This document shows positions 42,277 to 51,140 of a DNA stretch of 64,000 nt, piece after piece. A program made the position numbers and the translations under genes. The notes under the pieces are model-generated. The model was not told the DNA's origin and searched no databases. It saw only the letters and a list, made by a program, of their open reading frames with translations. Every line of letters begins with the position of its first letter. Position 1 is the stretch's first letter. Source of the DNA: RUG191 sp045642225 (GTDB taxonomy: Bacteria > Bacillota > Clostridia > Lachnospirales > Lachnospiraceae); assembly GCA_045642225.1 (NCBI GenBank), contig JAZUIN010000127.1, forward strand, positions 1 to 64,000, written 5' to 3'.

Positions 42277-44028
42277 TTAATCCTTTTTATACACTATATC
42301 TCCGTCAACTATAGTGGCTATTATCTGGGCATCTAAAAGCTCTTCTGTCTTACATTCAAGGAAATCCTTGTCAACAACAGTAAAATTAGCAATCTTGCCG
42401 GGGGTTATGCTTCCAAGAATATCCTCTGCATGGAATGCATATGCCACGTTGGTGGTAAGAGCTTCAAGACTCTGCTGGCGATTGATAGCTTCATGTGCTC
42501 CTCGCACTTTTCCCATCTCCTCTACAGGCATACCTCTCTTTTCAGCCAGATAAATACTTTGTGAAACATCAAAGCCTGATGATACGGGATAATCTGAATG
42601 GAAAACTATTTTAGCACCATTATCTATAAAAGATTTGATCGGGTAGGCGTTATCTGATCTTTCCTGTCCAAGGTAGTCTACTTCATTGTTACCTTCGACT
42701 GAGAAATTAGGTGTCCAAAGCGGAGCCACCCCGGCTATGGAATTGGTATCAGCCATTCTCTTCTTGTCTTTATCTGCAACTATTTGGAGGTGTGTGATCA
42801 AATTTCTCTGATCCTTTTCTCCTGTGATTTTCTGAGCATCTTCTATGCAGTCAAGCACAAAACTGGTTGCACCGTCTCCCATTGAATGTGCAATCACAGA
42901 AAGGTTGTTTTTCTGGCATTCCACAAGCATCTGTGTCAGAATTTCCGGATCGTTAAAACGTTGCACGCCGCGATATCCCTCCTGATCACAGTAATCATCC
43001 AAAAGCCATGCCGTATGCGCTTCTACTACACCATCAAAGAAGACTTTAAAACCGGCAACTTTAAAATATTCTCCGTCTACTTCCTTTGCTATTTTTACAG
43101 CCTCCTTCACTTTTCCAACAGGATCGGGCTGATTATCCTTTGTCATAAGGAAACCATAGGTTCTAAGCTTAAGCTTGCCTTCCTCCTGAAGCTGCTTATA
43201 AGCATCTATGGTATTGTCTGCAACAAGCTCCACACCGGCATCTCCGACTGCGGTAAAGCCTCTACTAAAAGCTTTCTCCTGCCAATCCAGCAGGTAGCTT
43301 TTCATTTCTTCGTCTGTTTTTGGTACGGCTTTTAAAAGATTAATAGCAGGTCCCTCACTTAATAACCCATTAGGGTGTCCGTCGGCATTCAAATGAACCA
43401 TCTCAGAACCATACTTTTTAGCAAATTCATCGTCGACACCAAAGACCTCCATAGCTTTTGAATTAAGAAGCATGGAATGCCCATCTATTGTATTTAACAA
43501 GATAGGTTTGTCCGCACAAATCGCATCCAGATAGGTATAATCTAAGGGGTTTTCTTTGTTTTCTTTCCATCCGCTTACCATATAATAATCTTTACCAGGA
43601 TTGTCCTCAATATATTTTTTTATTATTTTGGCCATTTGTTCATTAGCATCCTTGCCCAAAAATAATTCTGCAGGAATCGTTGCCTGTCCGAGATTACGAA
43701 AACCCGCAAGACCTCCATGGGTATGAGGATCCATAAATCCGGGATAAATATACTGATCCTTATAGTCTATAACCTCTGCAGAATCAGATACAGCGCTGCT
43801 TACTTCCTCTTTTGTTCCCACAGCAACTATAACACCGTCCTTTACAGCCACAGCCTCTGCTCTGGGTTTATTTTCATCCATGGTAATTATATTTCCAAGA
43901 ATGATTTTTTCCGAAGAAGATGCAACCTGCGCGGTGCCGGACTGGTTTCCTTGATTGCCGCAGGCTGTCAATACTAATGTTAGTAACAGTGCCGCAGCAA
44001 TGGCTACATTTTTAAACTTAAACTTCAT
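42277..44028 (-). CDS. Amidohydrolase lipoprotein (YtcJ/AepA-like, amidohydrolase_3)
   Basis: 583 residues from ATG 44028 (ribosome binding site GGAG); the frame continues into the tRNA but that part is not coding. Lipoprotein signal ALLLTLVLTACG (Cys about 23). The metal-dependent hydrolase shows YPGFMDPHTHGG (about 97), a KVFFDGVVEAHTAWL segment (Lys about 330), VIAHSMGDG (about 385), THLQIV (about 420) and FHSDYP (about 485). It ends in the typical GKIANFTVVDKD. G+C is visibly higher than its neighbours. It alone occupies an islet between tRNA repeats. Substrate unknown; related proteins are annotated as imidazolonepropionase-like hydrolases. Confidence 0.88.
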   Translation of the reverse strand: MKFKFKNVAIAAALLLTLVLTACGNQGNQSGTAQVASSSEKIILGNIITMDENKPRAEAVAVKDGVIVAVGTKEEVSSAVSDSAEVIDYKDQYIYPGFMDPHTHGGLAGFRNLGQATIPAELFLGKDANEQMAKIIKKYIEDNPGKDYYMVSGWKENKENPLDYTYLDAICADKPILLNTIDGHSMLLNSKAMEVFGVDDEFAKKYGSEMVHLNADGHPNGLLSEGPAINLLKAVPKTDEEMKSYLLDWQEKAFSRGFTAVGDAGVELVADNTIDAYKQLQEEGKLKLRTYGFLMTKDNQPDPVGKVKEAVKIAKEVDGEYFKVAGFKVFFDGVVEAHTAWLLDDYCDQEGYRGVQRFNDPEILTQMLVECQKNNLSVIAHSMGDGATSFVLDCIEDAQKITGEKDQRNLITHLQIVADKDKKRMADTNSIAGVAPLWTPNFSVEGNNEVDYLGQERSDNAYPIKSFIDNGAKIVFHSDYPVSSGFDVSQSIYLAEKRGMPVEEMGKVRGAHEAINRQQSLEALTTNVAYAFHAEDILGSITPGKIANFTVVDKDFLECKTEELLDAQIIATIVDGDIVYKKD

Positions 44029-44063
44029 AACTCTCACTCCTATACGTAAAAAGCATTTTATAA

Positions 44064-44092
44064 AGCAAAAAACCCGCTCTATGAGCGGGTTT
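44064..44092 (-). terminator. Terminator between tRNA-Met and the amidohydrolase
   Basis: AAACCCGCTC, loop ATA, GAGCGGGTTT with T-run on the minus strand. It lies 5 nt after the mature tRNA and appears to have come with the islet. Confidence 0.85.
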
Positions 44093-44096
44093 CCAG

Positions 44097-44170
44097 TAGC
44101 GAGGGAGAGACTCGAACTCTCAACCTCCCGGGTATGAACCGGACGCTCTAGCCAGTTGAGCCACCTCGCC
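44097..44170 (-). tRNA. tRNA-Met (CAT), elongator type
   Basis: Cloverleaf: acceptor GGCGAGG/CCTCGCT (G1-U72 wobble as in other Firmicutes elongator tRNA-Met), D-arm GCTC...GAGC, anticodon arm CCGG-TTCATAC-CCGG with CAT at 44136-44134, T-arm GAGAGTTCGAGTCTCTC, discriminator A; CCA not encoded. It lacks the C1-A72 mismatch of initiator tRNA. tRNA-Ile2 (also CAT) is less likely from the body sequence. Confidence 0.93.
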
Positions 44171-44196
44171 ACAGCTGTTTTTCAACACCGATATGT

Positions 44197-44225
44197 ATAT
44201 TATCAAATATCAATATATTAGTCAA
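44197..44225 (-). promoter_or_regulatory. Promoter of tRNA-Met
   Basis: Minus-strand -35 TTGACT (44225-44220), 17-nt spacer, -10 TAATAT (44202-44197). Initiation would fall about 20 nt before the mature 5' end. It lies within the short gap after purL. Confidence 0.65.
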
Positions 44226-44253
44226 CAGCTTTTTTTCATTTTTACAAACTTTT

Positions 44254-47200
44254 TTATTTAAAATATTTAACACCTGATTCAAAGATCTTAAGATCTTGTT
44301 CACCGTAAATGTTAATTGCAACAGAGTCGCCTCTTCTTTCAGAGTGAGCCATCTTACCAAGCACACGTCCATCAGGACTTGTAATACCTTCAATAGCCAT
44401 GTATGAACCATTTACATTCCACTCTTCATCCATTGTAGGATTACCAGCTTCATTTACATATTGAGTTGCAACTTGACCATTCTCGAATAACTTCTTAAGC
44501 CACTCATCACTAGCAACAAATCTTCCTTCACCATGAGATGCTGGGTTTGTATAAACATTTCCAAGAGTTGCCTCTTGAAGCCATGGTGACTTATTAGATA
44601 CAACCTTAGTATAAACCATCTTACTTATATGTCTATTAATTGTATTGTATGTAAGTGTTGGTGAATCTTCTGCTTGTGTATGGATTTCTCCATATGGTAC
44701 AAGACCAAGTTTGATAAGTGCTTGGAAACCATTACAAATACCAAGTGCTAAACCATCTCTATCTAGCAAGCCTTGTATTGCTTCCTTCATCTTCTCATTT
44801 CTAAATGCTGTTGCAAAGAATTTAGCACTACCCTCTGGCTCATCACCTGCTGAGAATCCACCTGGGAACATAATCATTTGTGCTTCATCGATTGCTTTTG
44901 TAAATATTTCAACAGAATCTCTGATATCTTCTGCAGATTGATTCTTAAATACTTTAACAATTGGCTCTGCACCTGCACGCTTAAATGCAGCAGCTGAATC
45001 ATACTCACAGTTTGTACCTGGGAATACTGGTATAAATACTTTAGGTACAGCTACTTTATTCTTGCATACATAAACATTTTTCTCTTCGAATAATCCAGTC
45101 TTAACCTCTGAATAATCTTCTGTACAACGAGTAGGAAATACCTTCTCAAGTGGTTGCTTCCAATCAGCAATCAATTCGTCAACAGAAATCTTCTCATCGC
45201 CATAGATAAACTCAGCAGTATCATTAACTTCACCAGCAATTGCATAAGAACCCTCAAGTCCTGCTTCTTTCATAACATTTTCAAGAACAGCCCAATCAGT
45301 AACTTCTGCCAAAATGCATCCTGTACCAATCAAGAACAATTCCTCTAACGATACTGAAGAATCAATTGTTACACCTAACTTATTACCAAATGCCATCTTC
45401 GCTAACGCTGCAACCGAACCATATGCATCTACAACATACGCAGAGCAAATGCCCTTCTTAGCAATTACCTTATGGATAGCATCATACATTTTCTTTGCTT
45501 GTTCAAAATCAGGAACTGCATATTCATCTCTTGCAATATGCAAAAATGCAATCTTATTACCAGCCTTCTTGAACTCTGGTGTAATAATTTCGCCTTCTTT
45601 GGCAACATCAACAGCAAATGAAACAAGTGTTGGAGGTACATCAATCTCATTAAATGTACCTGACATTGAATCCTTACCACCAATTGAAGGCAATTCAAAT
45701 GCCATCTGAGCTCTATATGCACCAAGAAGTGCTGCAAATGGCTGACTCCAACGATGTGGATCCTCAGACATTCTTCTAAAGTACTCTTGGAATGTAAATC
45801 TAATCTTCTTATAGTCACCACCAGATGCTACGATTCTTGAAACAGATTCTAGCACACTAAAGCATGCTCCATGGTATGGACTCCAGCTTGATATATATGG
45901 ATCAAATCCATAAGACATCATTGTTACCGCATCACATTTACCATCAAGAACAGGAAGCTTAGCAACCATAGTTTGTGTCTCTGTTAATTGATATTTACCA
46001 CCGAATGGCATAAATACCGAACCAGCTCCAATTGAGCCGTCAAACATTTCCACCAAGCCCTTTTGTGAACATACATTAAGATTTGAAACCGTTGCTTTTG
46101 TCGCTTTCTTGAAATCTTTGGCCACTACTGCTTCTTTGACCTCAGGAATTGCAATTGTATCAACATATACATTTACATCATCTGGCATATCAACTGTAAC
46201 ATCAGTCTCTTGGTGTGCACCATTAGTATCAAGGAATGCACGAGAAAGATTTACAATTTCTTTACCTCTCCAAACAAGAACTAGTCTTGGACTTTCAGTA
46301 ACCTCAGCAACTTCAATAGCCTCCAAGTTCTCTTCTGTTGCAAATGCTAAGAATTTATCAACGTCTTCTGGTGCAACTACAACAGCCATTCTTTCTTGAG
46401 ACTCAGAAATAGAAAGTTCAGTTCCATCAAGTCCTGCATACTTCTTAGGTACTAAGTCAAGATTAACTCTCAAGCCATCTGCCAATTCACCTATTGCAAC
46501 TGACACACCACCTGCACCGAAGTCATTACATTTCTTAATGATATATGAAACTTCTTCCCTGCGGAAAAGTCTTTGAATCTTACGTTCTGTAGGTGGATTA
46601 CCCTTCTGAACTTCAGCACCACATACAAGTGTAGACTCAGTATTGTGAGCTTTAGAAGAACCTGTTGCACCACCGATACCATCACGTCCAGTTCTTCCAC
46701 CAAGAAGAATAATCTTGTCTCCTGGGTCAGAATTAAGTCTCTGAACAGCGCTTCTAGGAGCCGCACCCATTACAGCACCAATTTCCATTCTCTTTGCAAC
46801 ATAATCTGGATGGTAAATCTCTTTGACATAACCTGTTGCAAGACCAATTTGGTTACCGTACGAACTATAACCATGAGCTGCTTCTCTTACAAGCTTCTTC
46901 TGAGGAAGCTTACCCTCAATAGTATCCTTAACAGAAACTGTAGGATCTGATGCGCCTGTTACACGCATTGCTTGATATACATATGTTCTTCCTGATAAAG
47001 GATCTCTAATAGCACCACCTAGACATGTTGCTGCACCACCGAAAGGTTCAATTTCTGTTGGATGGTTATGAGTTTCATTTTTGAAGTTTACTAGCCACTC
47101 TTCTGTCTTACCATCGATTTCAACAGGTACAACAATTGAACAAGCATTAATCTCATCAGACTCTTCTTGGTCATCAAGCTTTCCTTCTGCTTTAAGCTTC

Positions 47201-48042
47201 TTCATAGCAAGCAATGCTAAGTCCATAAGACATACATATTTATCATTTCTGTCCTTATATAGAACTTTGAAATTATCTAAATAATCCTTGTATGTATCTT
47301 CAATTGGTTTCTTATAATATCCATCTTCAAATGTAACATTTTTAAGCTCAGTTGAAAATGTTGTATGACGACAGTGGTCTGACCAATATGTATCAAGTAC
47401 ACGAATCTCTGTCATCGATGGATCACGTTTTTCTTCTTCTTTGAAATATTTCTGAATATGAAGGAAGTCCTTAAATGTCATTGCCAAACTAAGGGAATCA
47501 TATAATTTCTTAAGTTCATCTTCTGGGTAATCAGAGAAACCATCAAGAATAGCAACATCCTCTGGTTCATCAAAATTATCAACTAAAGTCTCTGGCTTCT
47601 CCAAACCAGTCTCTCTAGAATCCACAGGATTAATACAATATTTCTTAATTGCATCAAATTCTGCATCGGAAATATTACCTTCTACAACATATGTAACTGC
47701 TGTATGAATAATAGGCTCTTCATCTTCCTTAAGCAGTTTAATACATTGCTCTGCCGAATCAGCCCTTTGATCGAATTGACCTGGAAGATACTCTACCGAA
47801 AATGTTCTTCCCTCAAAGTCAAACTTTTCCTCATATACATAATCTACAGGTGGTTCAGAGAACACTGTCTTAACAGCTCTCTTGTAGGTCTCATCAGATA
47901 CATTTTCAACATCATATCTTACAAGAACTCTAACTCCTGCAACTTCTACTCCTAGATAGCTCTTAAATTCAGCTGCTAGAGATGATGCTGTAACTGCATA
48001 CGCCTCTTTCTTCTCAACATAAATTCGTCTCACGTTACCCAT
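44254..48042 (-). CDS. purL: Phosphoribosylformylglycinamidine synthase, single-chain
   Basis: 1262 residues. It converts FGAR to FGAM with glutamine and ATP. It is the large type, combining what Bacillus splits into PurS, PurL and PurQ. N-terminal PurS-like region (about 1-150), ATP/FGAR domains with KNETHNHPTEIEPFGGAATC (about 322) and GGRTGRDGIGGATGSSK (about 452), a repeated half with PFAALLGAYRAQMAFELPSI, and the C-terminal glutaminase: FPGGFSAGDEPEGS (about 1065), nucleophile in LGICNGFQALIKLG (about 1105) and SHGEGRF (about 1170). GGAGGAAG precedes ATG. Confidence 0.97.
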   Translation of the reverse strand: MGNVRRIYVEKKEAYAVTASSLAAEFKSYLGVEVAGVRVLVRYDVENVSDETYKRAVKTVFSEPPVDYVYEEKFDFEGRTFSVEYLPGQFDQRADSAEQCIKLLKEDEEPIIHTAVTYVVEGNISDAEFDAIKKYCINPVDSRETGLEKPETLVDNFDEPEDVAILDGFSDYPEDELKKLYDSLSLAMTFKDFLHIQKYFKEEEKRDPSMTEIRVLDTYWSDHCRHTTFSTELKNVTFEDGYYKKPIEDTYKDYLDNFKVLYKDRNDKYVCLMDLALLAMKKLKAEGKLDDQEESDEINACSIVVPVEIDGKTEEWLVNFKNETHNHPTEIEPFGGAATCLGGAIRDPLSGRTYVYQAMRVTGASDPTVSVKDTIEGKLPQKKLVREAAHGYSSYGNQIGLATGYVKEIYHPDYVAKRMEIGAVMGAAPRSAVQRLNSDPGDKIILLGGRTGRDGIGGATGSSKAHNTESTLVCGAEVQKGNPPTERKIQRLFRREEVSYIIKKCNDFGAGGVSVAIGELADGLRVNLDLVPKKYAGLDGTELSISESQERMAVVVAPEDVDKFLAFATEENLEAIEVAEVTESPRLVLVWRGKEIVNLSRAFLDTNGAHQETDVTVDMPDDVNVYVDTIAIPEVKEAVVAKDFKKATKATVSNLNVCSQKGLVEMFDGSIGAGSVFMPFGGKYQLTETQTMVAKLPVLDGKCDAVTMMSYGFDPYISSWSPYHGACFSVLESVSRIVASGGDYKKIRFTFQEYFRRMSEDPHRWSQPFAALLGAYRAQMAFELPSIGGKDSMSGTFNEIDVPPTLVSFAVDVAKEGEIITPEFKKAGNKIAFLHIARDEYAVPDFEQAKKMYDAIHKVIAKKGICSAYVVDAYGSVAALAKMAFGNKLGVTIDSSVSLEELFLIGTGCILAEVTDWAVLENVMKEAGLEGSYAIAGEVNDTAEFIYGDEKISVDELIADWKQPLEKVFPTRCTEDYSEVKTGLFEEKNVYVCKNKVAVPKVFIPVFPGTNCEYDSAAAFKRAGAEPIVKVFKNQSAEDIRDSVEIFTKAIDEAQMIMFPGGFSAGDEPEGSAKFFATAFRNEKMKEAIQGLLDRDGLALGICNGFQALIKLGLVPYGEIHTQAEDSPTLTYNTINRHISKMVYTKVVSNKSPWLQEATLGNVYTNPASHGEGRFVASDEWLKKLFENGQVATQYVNEAGNPTMDEEWNVNGSYMAIEGITSPDGRVLGKMAHSERRGDSVAINIYGEQDLKIFESGVKYFK

Positions 48043-48112
48043 GATTCTTCCTCCAATGAATTTAATCTTAATAATGTTATATAATCGTTACCCAATTACA
48101 TAATCAACTGTG

Positions 48113-48141
48113 ATTATACCATATTAGCTCTCTCGTATAAA
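48113..48141 (-). promoter_or_regulatory. Promoter of purL
   Basis: Minus-strand -35 TTTATA (48141-48136; weak), 17-nt spacer, perfect -10 TATAAT (48118-48113). No purine riboswitch or obvious PurR box is visible in the 70-nt leader. Confidence 0.5.
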
Positions 48142-48187
48142 TATTTTAAGTGTAAAAAATAAAACATTTTCAAAGCTCAAAAATATA

Positions 48188-50569
48188 TTAATCGCACGCG
48201 TCCCAAAATTGATTTATTTCTGATTCTACGGTAGTTATGGATGTCGACTTATAATCCTTCCATTCTCTTGGGAAAATTTGCTTATACTTATATTGCAAAA
48301 ACCTTTCATCTAACAGCAATATTATTCCTCTATCATCTACCGTTCTAATAACTCTTCCCGCTGCTTGACAAACCTTGTTCATACCAGGAAATCTATATGC
48401 ATAATCAAATCCATTTTTACCAGAATTGTCAAAATGTTCACACAACAAATCCAATTCAAAATTTGTCTGCGGCAAGCCCGTCCCAACAATAGCTGTTCCG
48501 ATTAATTTGTCGTTGTCTAAATCAATTCCCTCTGCGAAAATTCCTCCTAATACACAAAATGCTAACAAACTATTATCTCTATCATTCTCAAATTCTCCAA
48601 GAAATGCTTCTCTCTCAGTTTCCGTCATATTTTTCCCTTGAACAATAATTTCACAATTATTATTTTTGTCTAGGAAAATGTTATATACATTTTCCATAAA
48701 AGCATATGACGGAAAAAATGCAATATAATTTCCCTTCTTAGCAGCAACTAACTTCTCCAAATACAAAGCAATCTTACCGTACTCTTCACTACTCCTACGG
48801 GAGTATTTACTTGTCACATCATTTGCTATCAACAGAGCTCTTTGTCTACTTTCAAAAATAGTTTTTGCATAGATTGCCTTAACATTTTCCTTCGTACATA
48901 GCAACTCCTTGTAATAGTTAATTGGAAGAAGTGTTGCTGAGAAAAAAATAGTTGACACAGCGTTATCTAAATAAGACTGCAGCCTCAAAGACGGGTCCAT
49001 ATTAAATAATCGCACTCTAAAATCACCAGCTTTGTAATCACAATAAATGCTATAACTACTGTCGAGAAAATCTCCTGTCTCGACAAAGTTCATTATCTTA
49101 AAGTAAAACTCTAACGCCTCTTCTTTGTTTTTCATTTTGATACGCTTTTCCCAAAATGCTTGCAATCTGCCATACAAAGAGTCAATTGCATACATTAGCT
49201 GATCTATCTCGTGCAATATCAAATTTTCCTCGCACTGCTTCTTAAGTGCTAGAAGTTGTTTATTTACCTTATCAAAATATTTTATCAATTTCGAATCGTA
49301 CGCACCGTAAATCTTCTTCATTGCCAAAACTTCTTCTTTGATAATCTCAGAAGAATACATTTCTCTTGCTCTATCAACAAGATTATGTGCTTCATCCACA
49401 AGGAAAATATTTCTGCTATTTCCACACATTGAGTTGATAATACAAGCACTCGGATCAAATGCATAGTTATAATCACATATAACAGCATCCGCCCACCTAG
49501 ATATTTCTAATGCAAGCTCATACGGACATACTTTATGCTTATTTGAGTACTGAATTATATTATCTCTCGTAAACATATTTTCAGAAGTTATAAAATCATA
49601 AAGCGCGTCGTTAATTCTATCATAAAAACCCTTCGCATATTCACAATGTATCGGATCGCATTTTCTTACTTCTTGAAAGCAAACCTTATCCTTTGCTGTA
49701 ATTTCGAGTGTCTTTATTTGACACCCTCTGTCTATCAACATAGAAAATGTATTAATCGCAACTGTTTTTGTAATTGTTTTTGCCGTCAAATAAATTATTT
49801 TGCCCAAACCATTATCGTTCATAGCTTTAAGGCTAGGATAAATTGTTCCAATTGTTTTACCAACTCCAGTTGGCGCTTGTATGAAAAGTAGTTCCTTAGA
49901 ATTTATTGCATTGTATACATTTCCCATAAGAGGCTTCTGACCTTCTCTGTATTCGAATGGAAATGTAATACTTGAAATTGATTCTCTTCGAACAATGGAC
50001 CAATTATATTCAAAATCTAAAAAAGGCTTGTACTTCTCCACAACTTGATAGACAAATTCTTCCAACTCTTCTACAGCTATAAATTCCTTAAAACGTCTAA
50101 GCAATTCTTCTTTCACCGAATATGATTTATCATCAAGATTTCCGTAAGTAACTTGAATATCAATTCCATCCAAATCGTATTTTAGGCAAACAAAATATCC
50201 ATAAAACATCGCCTGTGCTTTATGGACTAAATCAACTTCTTCAATTTGAAGAACATCCCTATGTACGCCTTTGATTTCATCAATCAAAATAGGATTCTCT
50301 TCATCGTCAAAAACAATGCCGTCTGCTCTTCCATCGATGACGAAATCATAATCCTCAAAAGAAATGACATGACGAAGTGGCACCTCAGCGTGATACGCAC
50401 TCCCTGCTTTCTTCTGCAATTTCTTATGCAATAGCTGTCCTGCCTTCATCGAACTACTAGAATCCCCTGATGCCTTTGAGTCATCAATGTCACCCGTTCT
50501 AAGCGTAAACTCAACTAGATTTCTTACAGATATATTTAATTCTTTTTTGTTTTCATTCTTATTTTCCAT
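48188..50569 (-). CDS. XPD/DinG-like Fe-S helicase with N-terminal PD-(D/E)XK nuclease-like domain
   Basis: 793 residues. N-terminal about 1-165: RecB/Cas4-like pattern with DGRADGIV, then ILIDEIKG and a downstream HKAQAMFYG, matching the D...ExK...Q nuclease core. Helicase: FIQAPTGVGKTIGTIYPSL (Walker A, about 228), four Cys for an Fe-S cluster (VCFQEVRKCDPIHC, then KVCPYE, about 285-350), FLVDEAHNL (Walker B, about 390), and C-terminal QAAGRVIRT (motif VI, about 735). Such 5'-3' helicases act in DNA repair. The fused nuclease would allow unwinding with cleavage. No CRISPR or partner gene is adjacent. Confidence 0.88.
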   Translation of the reverse strand: MENKNENKKELNISVRNLVEFTLRTGDIDDSKASGDSSSSMKAGQLLHKKLQKKAGSAYHAEVPLRHVISFEDYDFVIDGRADGIVFDDEENPILIDEIKGVHRDVLQIEEVDLVHKAQAMFYGYFVCLKYDLDGIDIQVTYGNLDDKSYSVKEELLRRFKEFIAVEELEEFVYQVVEKYKPFLDFEYNWSIVRRESISSITFPFEYREGQKPLMGNVYNAINSKELLFIQAPTGVGKTIGTIYPSLKAMNDNGLGKIIYLTAKTITKTVAINTFSMLIDRGCQIKTLEITAKDKVCFQEVRKCDPIHCEYAKGFYDRINDALYDFITSENMFTRDNIIQYSNKHKVCPYELALEISRWADAVICDYNYAFDPSACIINSMCGNSRNIFLVDEAHNLVDRAREMYSSEIIKEEVLAMKKIYGAYDSKLIKYFDKVNKQLLALKKQCEENLILHEIDQLMYAIDSLYGRLQAFWEKRIKMKNKEEALEFYFKIMNFVETGDFLDSSYSIYCDYKAGDFRVRLFNMDPSLRLQSYLDNAVSTIFFSATLLPINYYKELLCTKENVKAIYAKTIFESRQRALLIANDVTSKYSRRSSEEYGKIALYLEKLVAAKKGNYIAFFPSYAFMENVYNIFLDKNNNCEIIVQGKNMTETEREAFLGEFENDRDNSLLAFCVLGGIFAEGIDLDNDKLIGTAIVGTGLPQTNFELDLLCEHFDNSGKNGFDYAYRFPGMNKVCQAAGRVIRTVDDRGIILLLDERFLQYKYKQIFPREWKDYKSTSITTVESEINQFWDACD

Positions 50570-50646
50570 ATTACATTATATCTTCTACATTGCAGCCTAA
50601 TACATTTCCTCGTAAGCGTTCATCTGACGCCTCCATTTAAATTTTT

Positions 50647-50706
50647 AAAAACCCTCTCGGGCATCATTGATATCTTAATCTAGCTATCAAATCAACCTAA
50701 GAGGGT
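50647..50706 (-). terminator. Terminator after hypA
   Basis: ACCCTCT and AGAGGGT enclose about 40 nt that itself contains TTGATA/TATCAA; TTTTTAAAA follows on the minus strand. The long loop makes it weaker than a classical terminator. Confidence 0.6.
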
Positions 50707-50751
50707 TACTTTTGTTCAATATTGAACTTAAATTCTCAAAAGTAATATAAA

Positions 50752-51126
50752 TTACTCTTCATTCACCTCACCGCTTTCATTTTCAAAAACGGCTATTTCT
50801 TTAATCATTACATCCCTGCCTCGAACAAGATAAGTATTTTCACTTCCACAATGAGGACATATCTTCGCATACTTTACAGTAGGATATTCCTTCTTACAAT
50901 CTTCACAGAATGTAACTGCCTCCATTGTTTCAATGATAAGTTCTGCCTCATCCATAATAGGCTCTTTCTTAATTGCCCAATTCCAGCAATCAATAAGCTG
51001 TTCTGGAATAACACCAGATACCTCACCTAGTTCTATCGTTACAGAGGCAACCTTATCAACCTGGTTAACCTCTGCAGCGTTTTTTGCATCTCGTATTATA
51101 TAAAATACAACTCCTAATTCATGCAT
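50752..51126 (-). CDS. hypA: Hydrogenase nickel-incorporation protein HypA-like
   Basis: 124 residues. HypA binds nickel through the N-terminal M-H-E and a structural zinc through two CxxC pairs; here MHELGV begins the protein and CEDC (about 74) with CPHCG (about 92) form the zinc site. No hypB, hypC to hypF or hydrogenase subunit is in the window. It lies 14 nt downstream of the iron-sulfur flavoprotein gene and looks cotranscribed with it, which suggests a metal-delivery role linked to that enzyme or to a hydrogenase elsewhere. Confidence 0.88.
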   Translation of the reverse strand: MHELGVVFYIIRDAKNAAEVNQVDKVASVTIELGEVSGVIPEQLIDCWNWAIKKEPIMDEAELIIETMEAVTFCEDCKKEYPTVKYAKICPHCGSENTYLVRGRDVMIKEIAVFENESGEVNEE

Positions 51127-51140
51127 TTTAAAACTTCCTT

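Noticed and set aside
44029..44172. N-terminal extension of the amidohydrolase frame (MARWLNWLERPVHTREVE...)
   Set aside because: It is the translated tRNA-Met gene; the lipoprotein start at 44028 has its own ribosome binding site.
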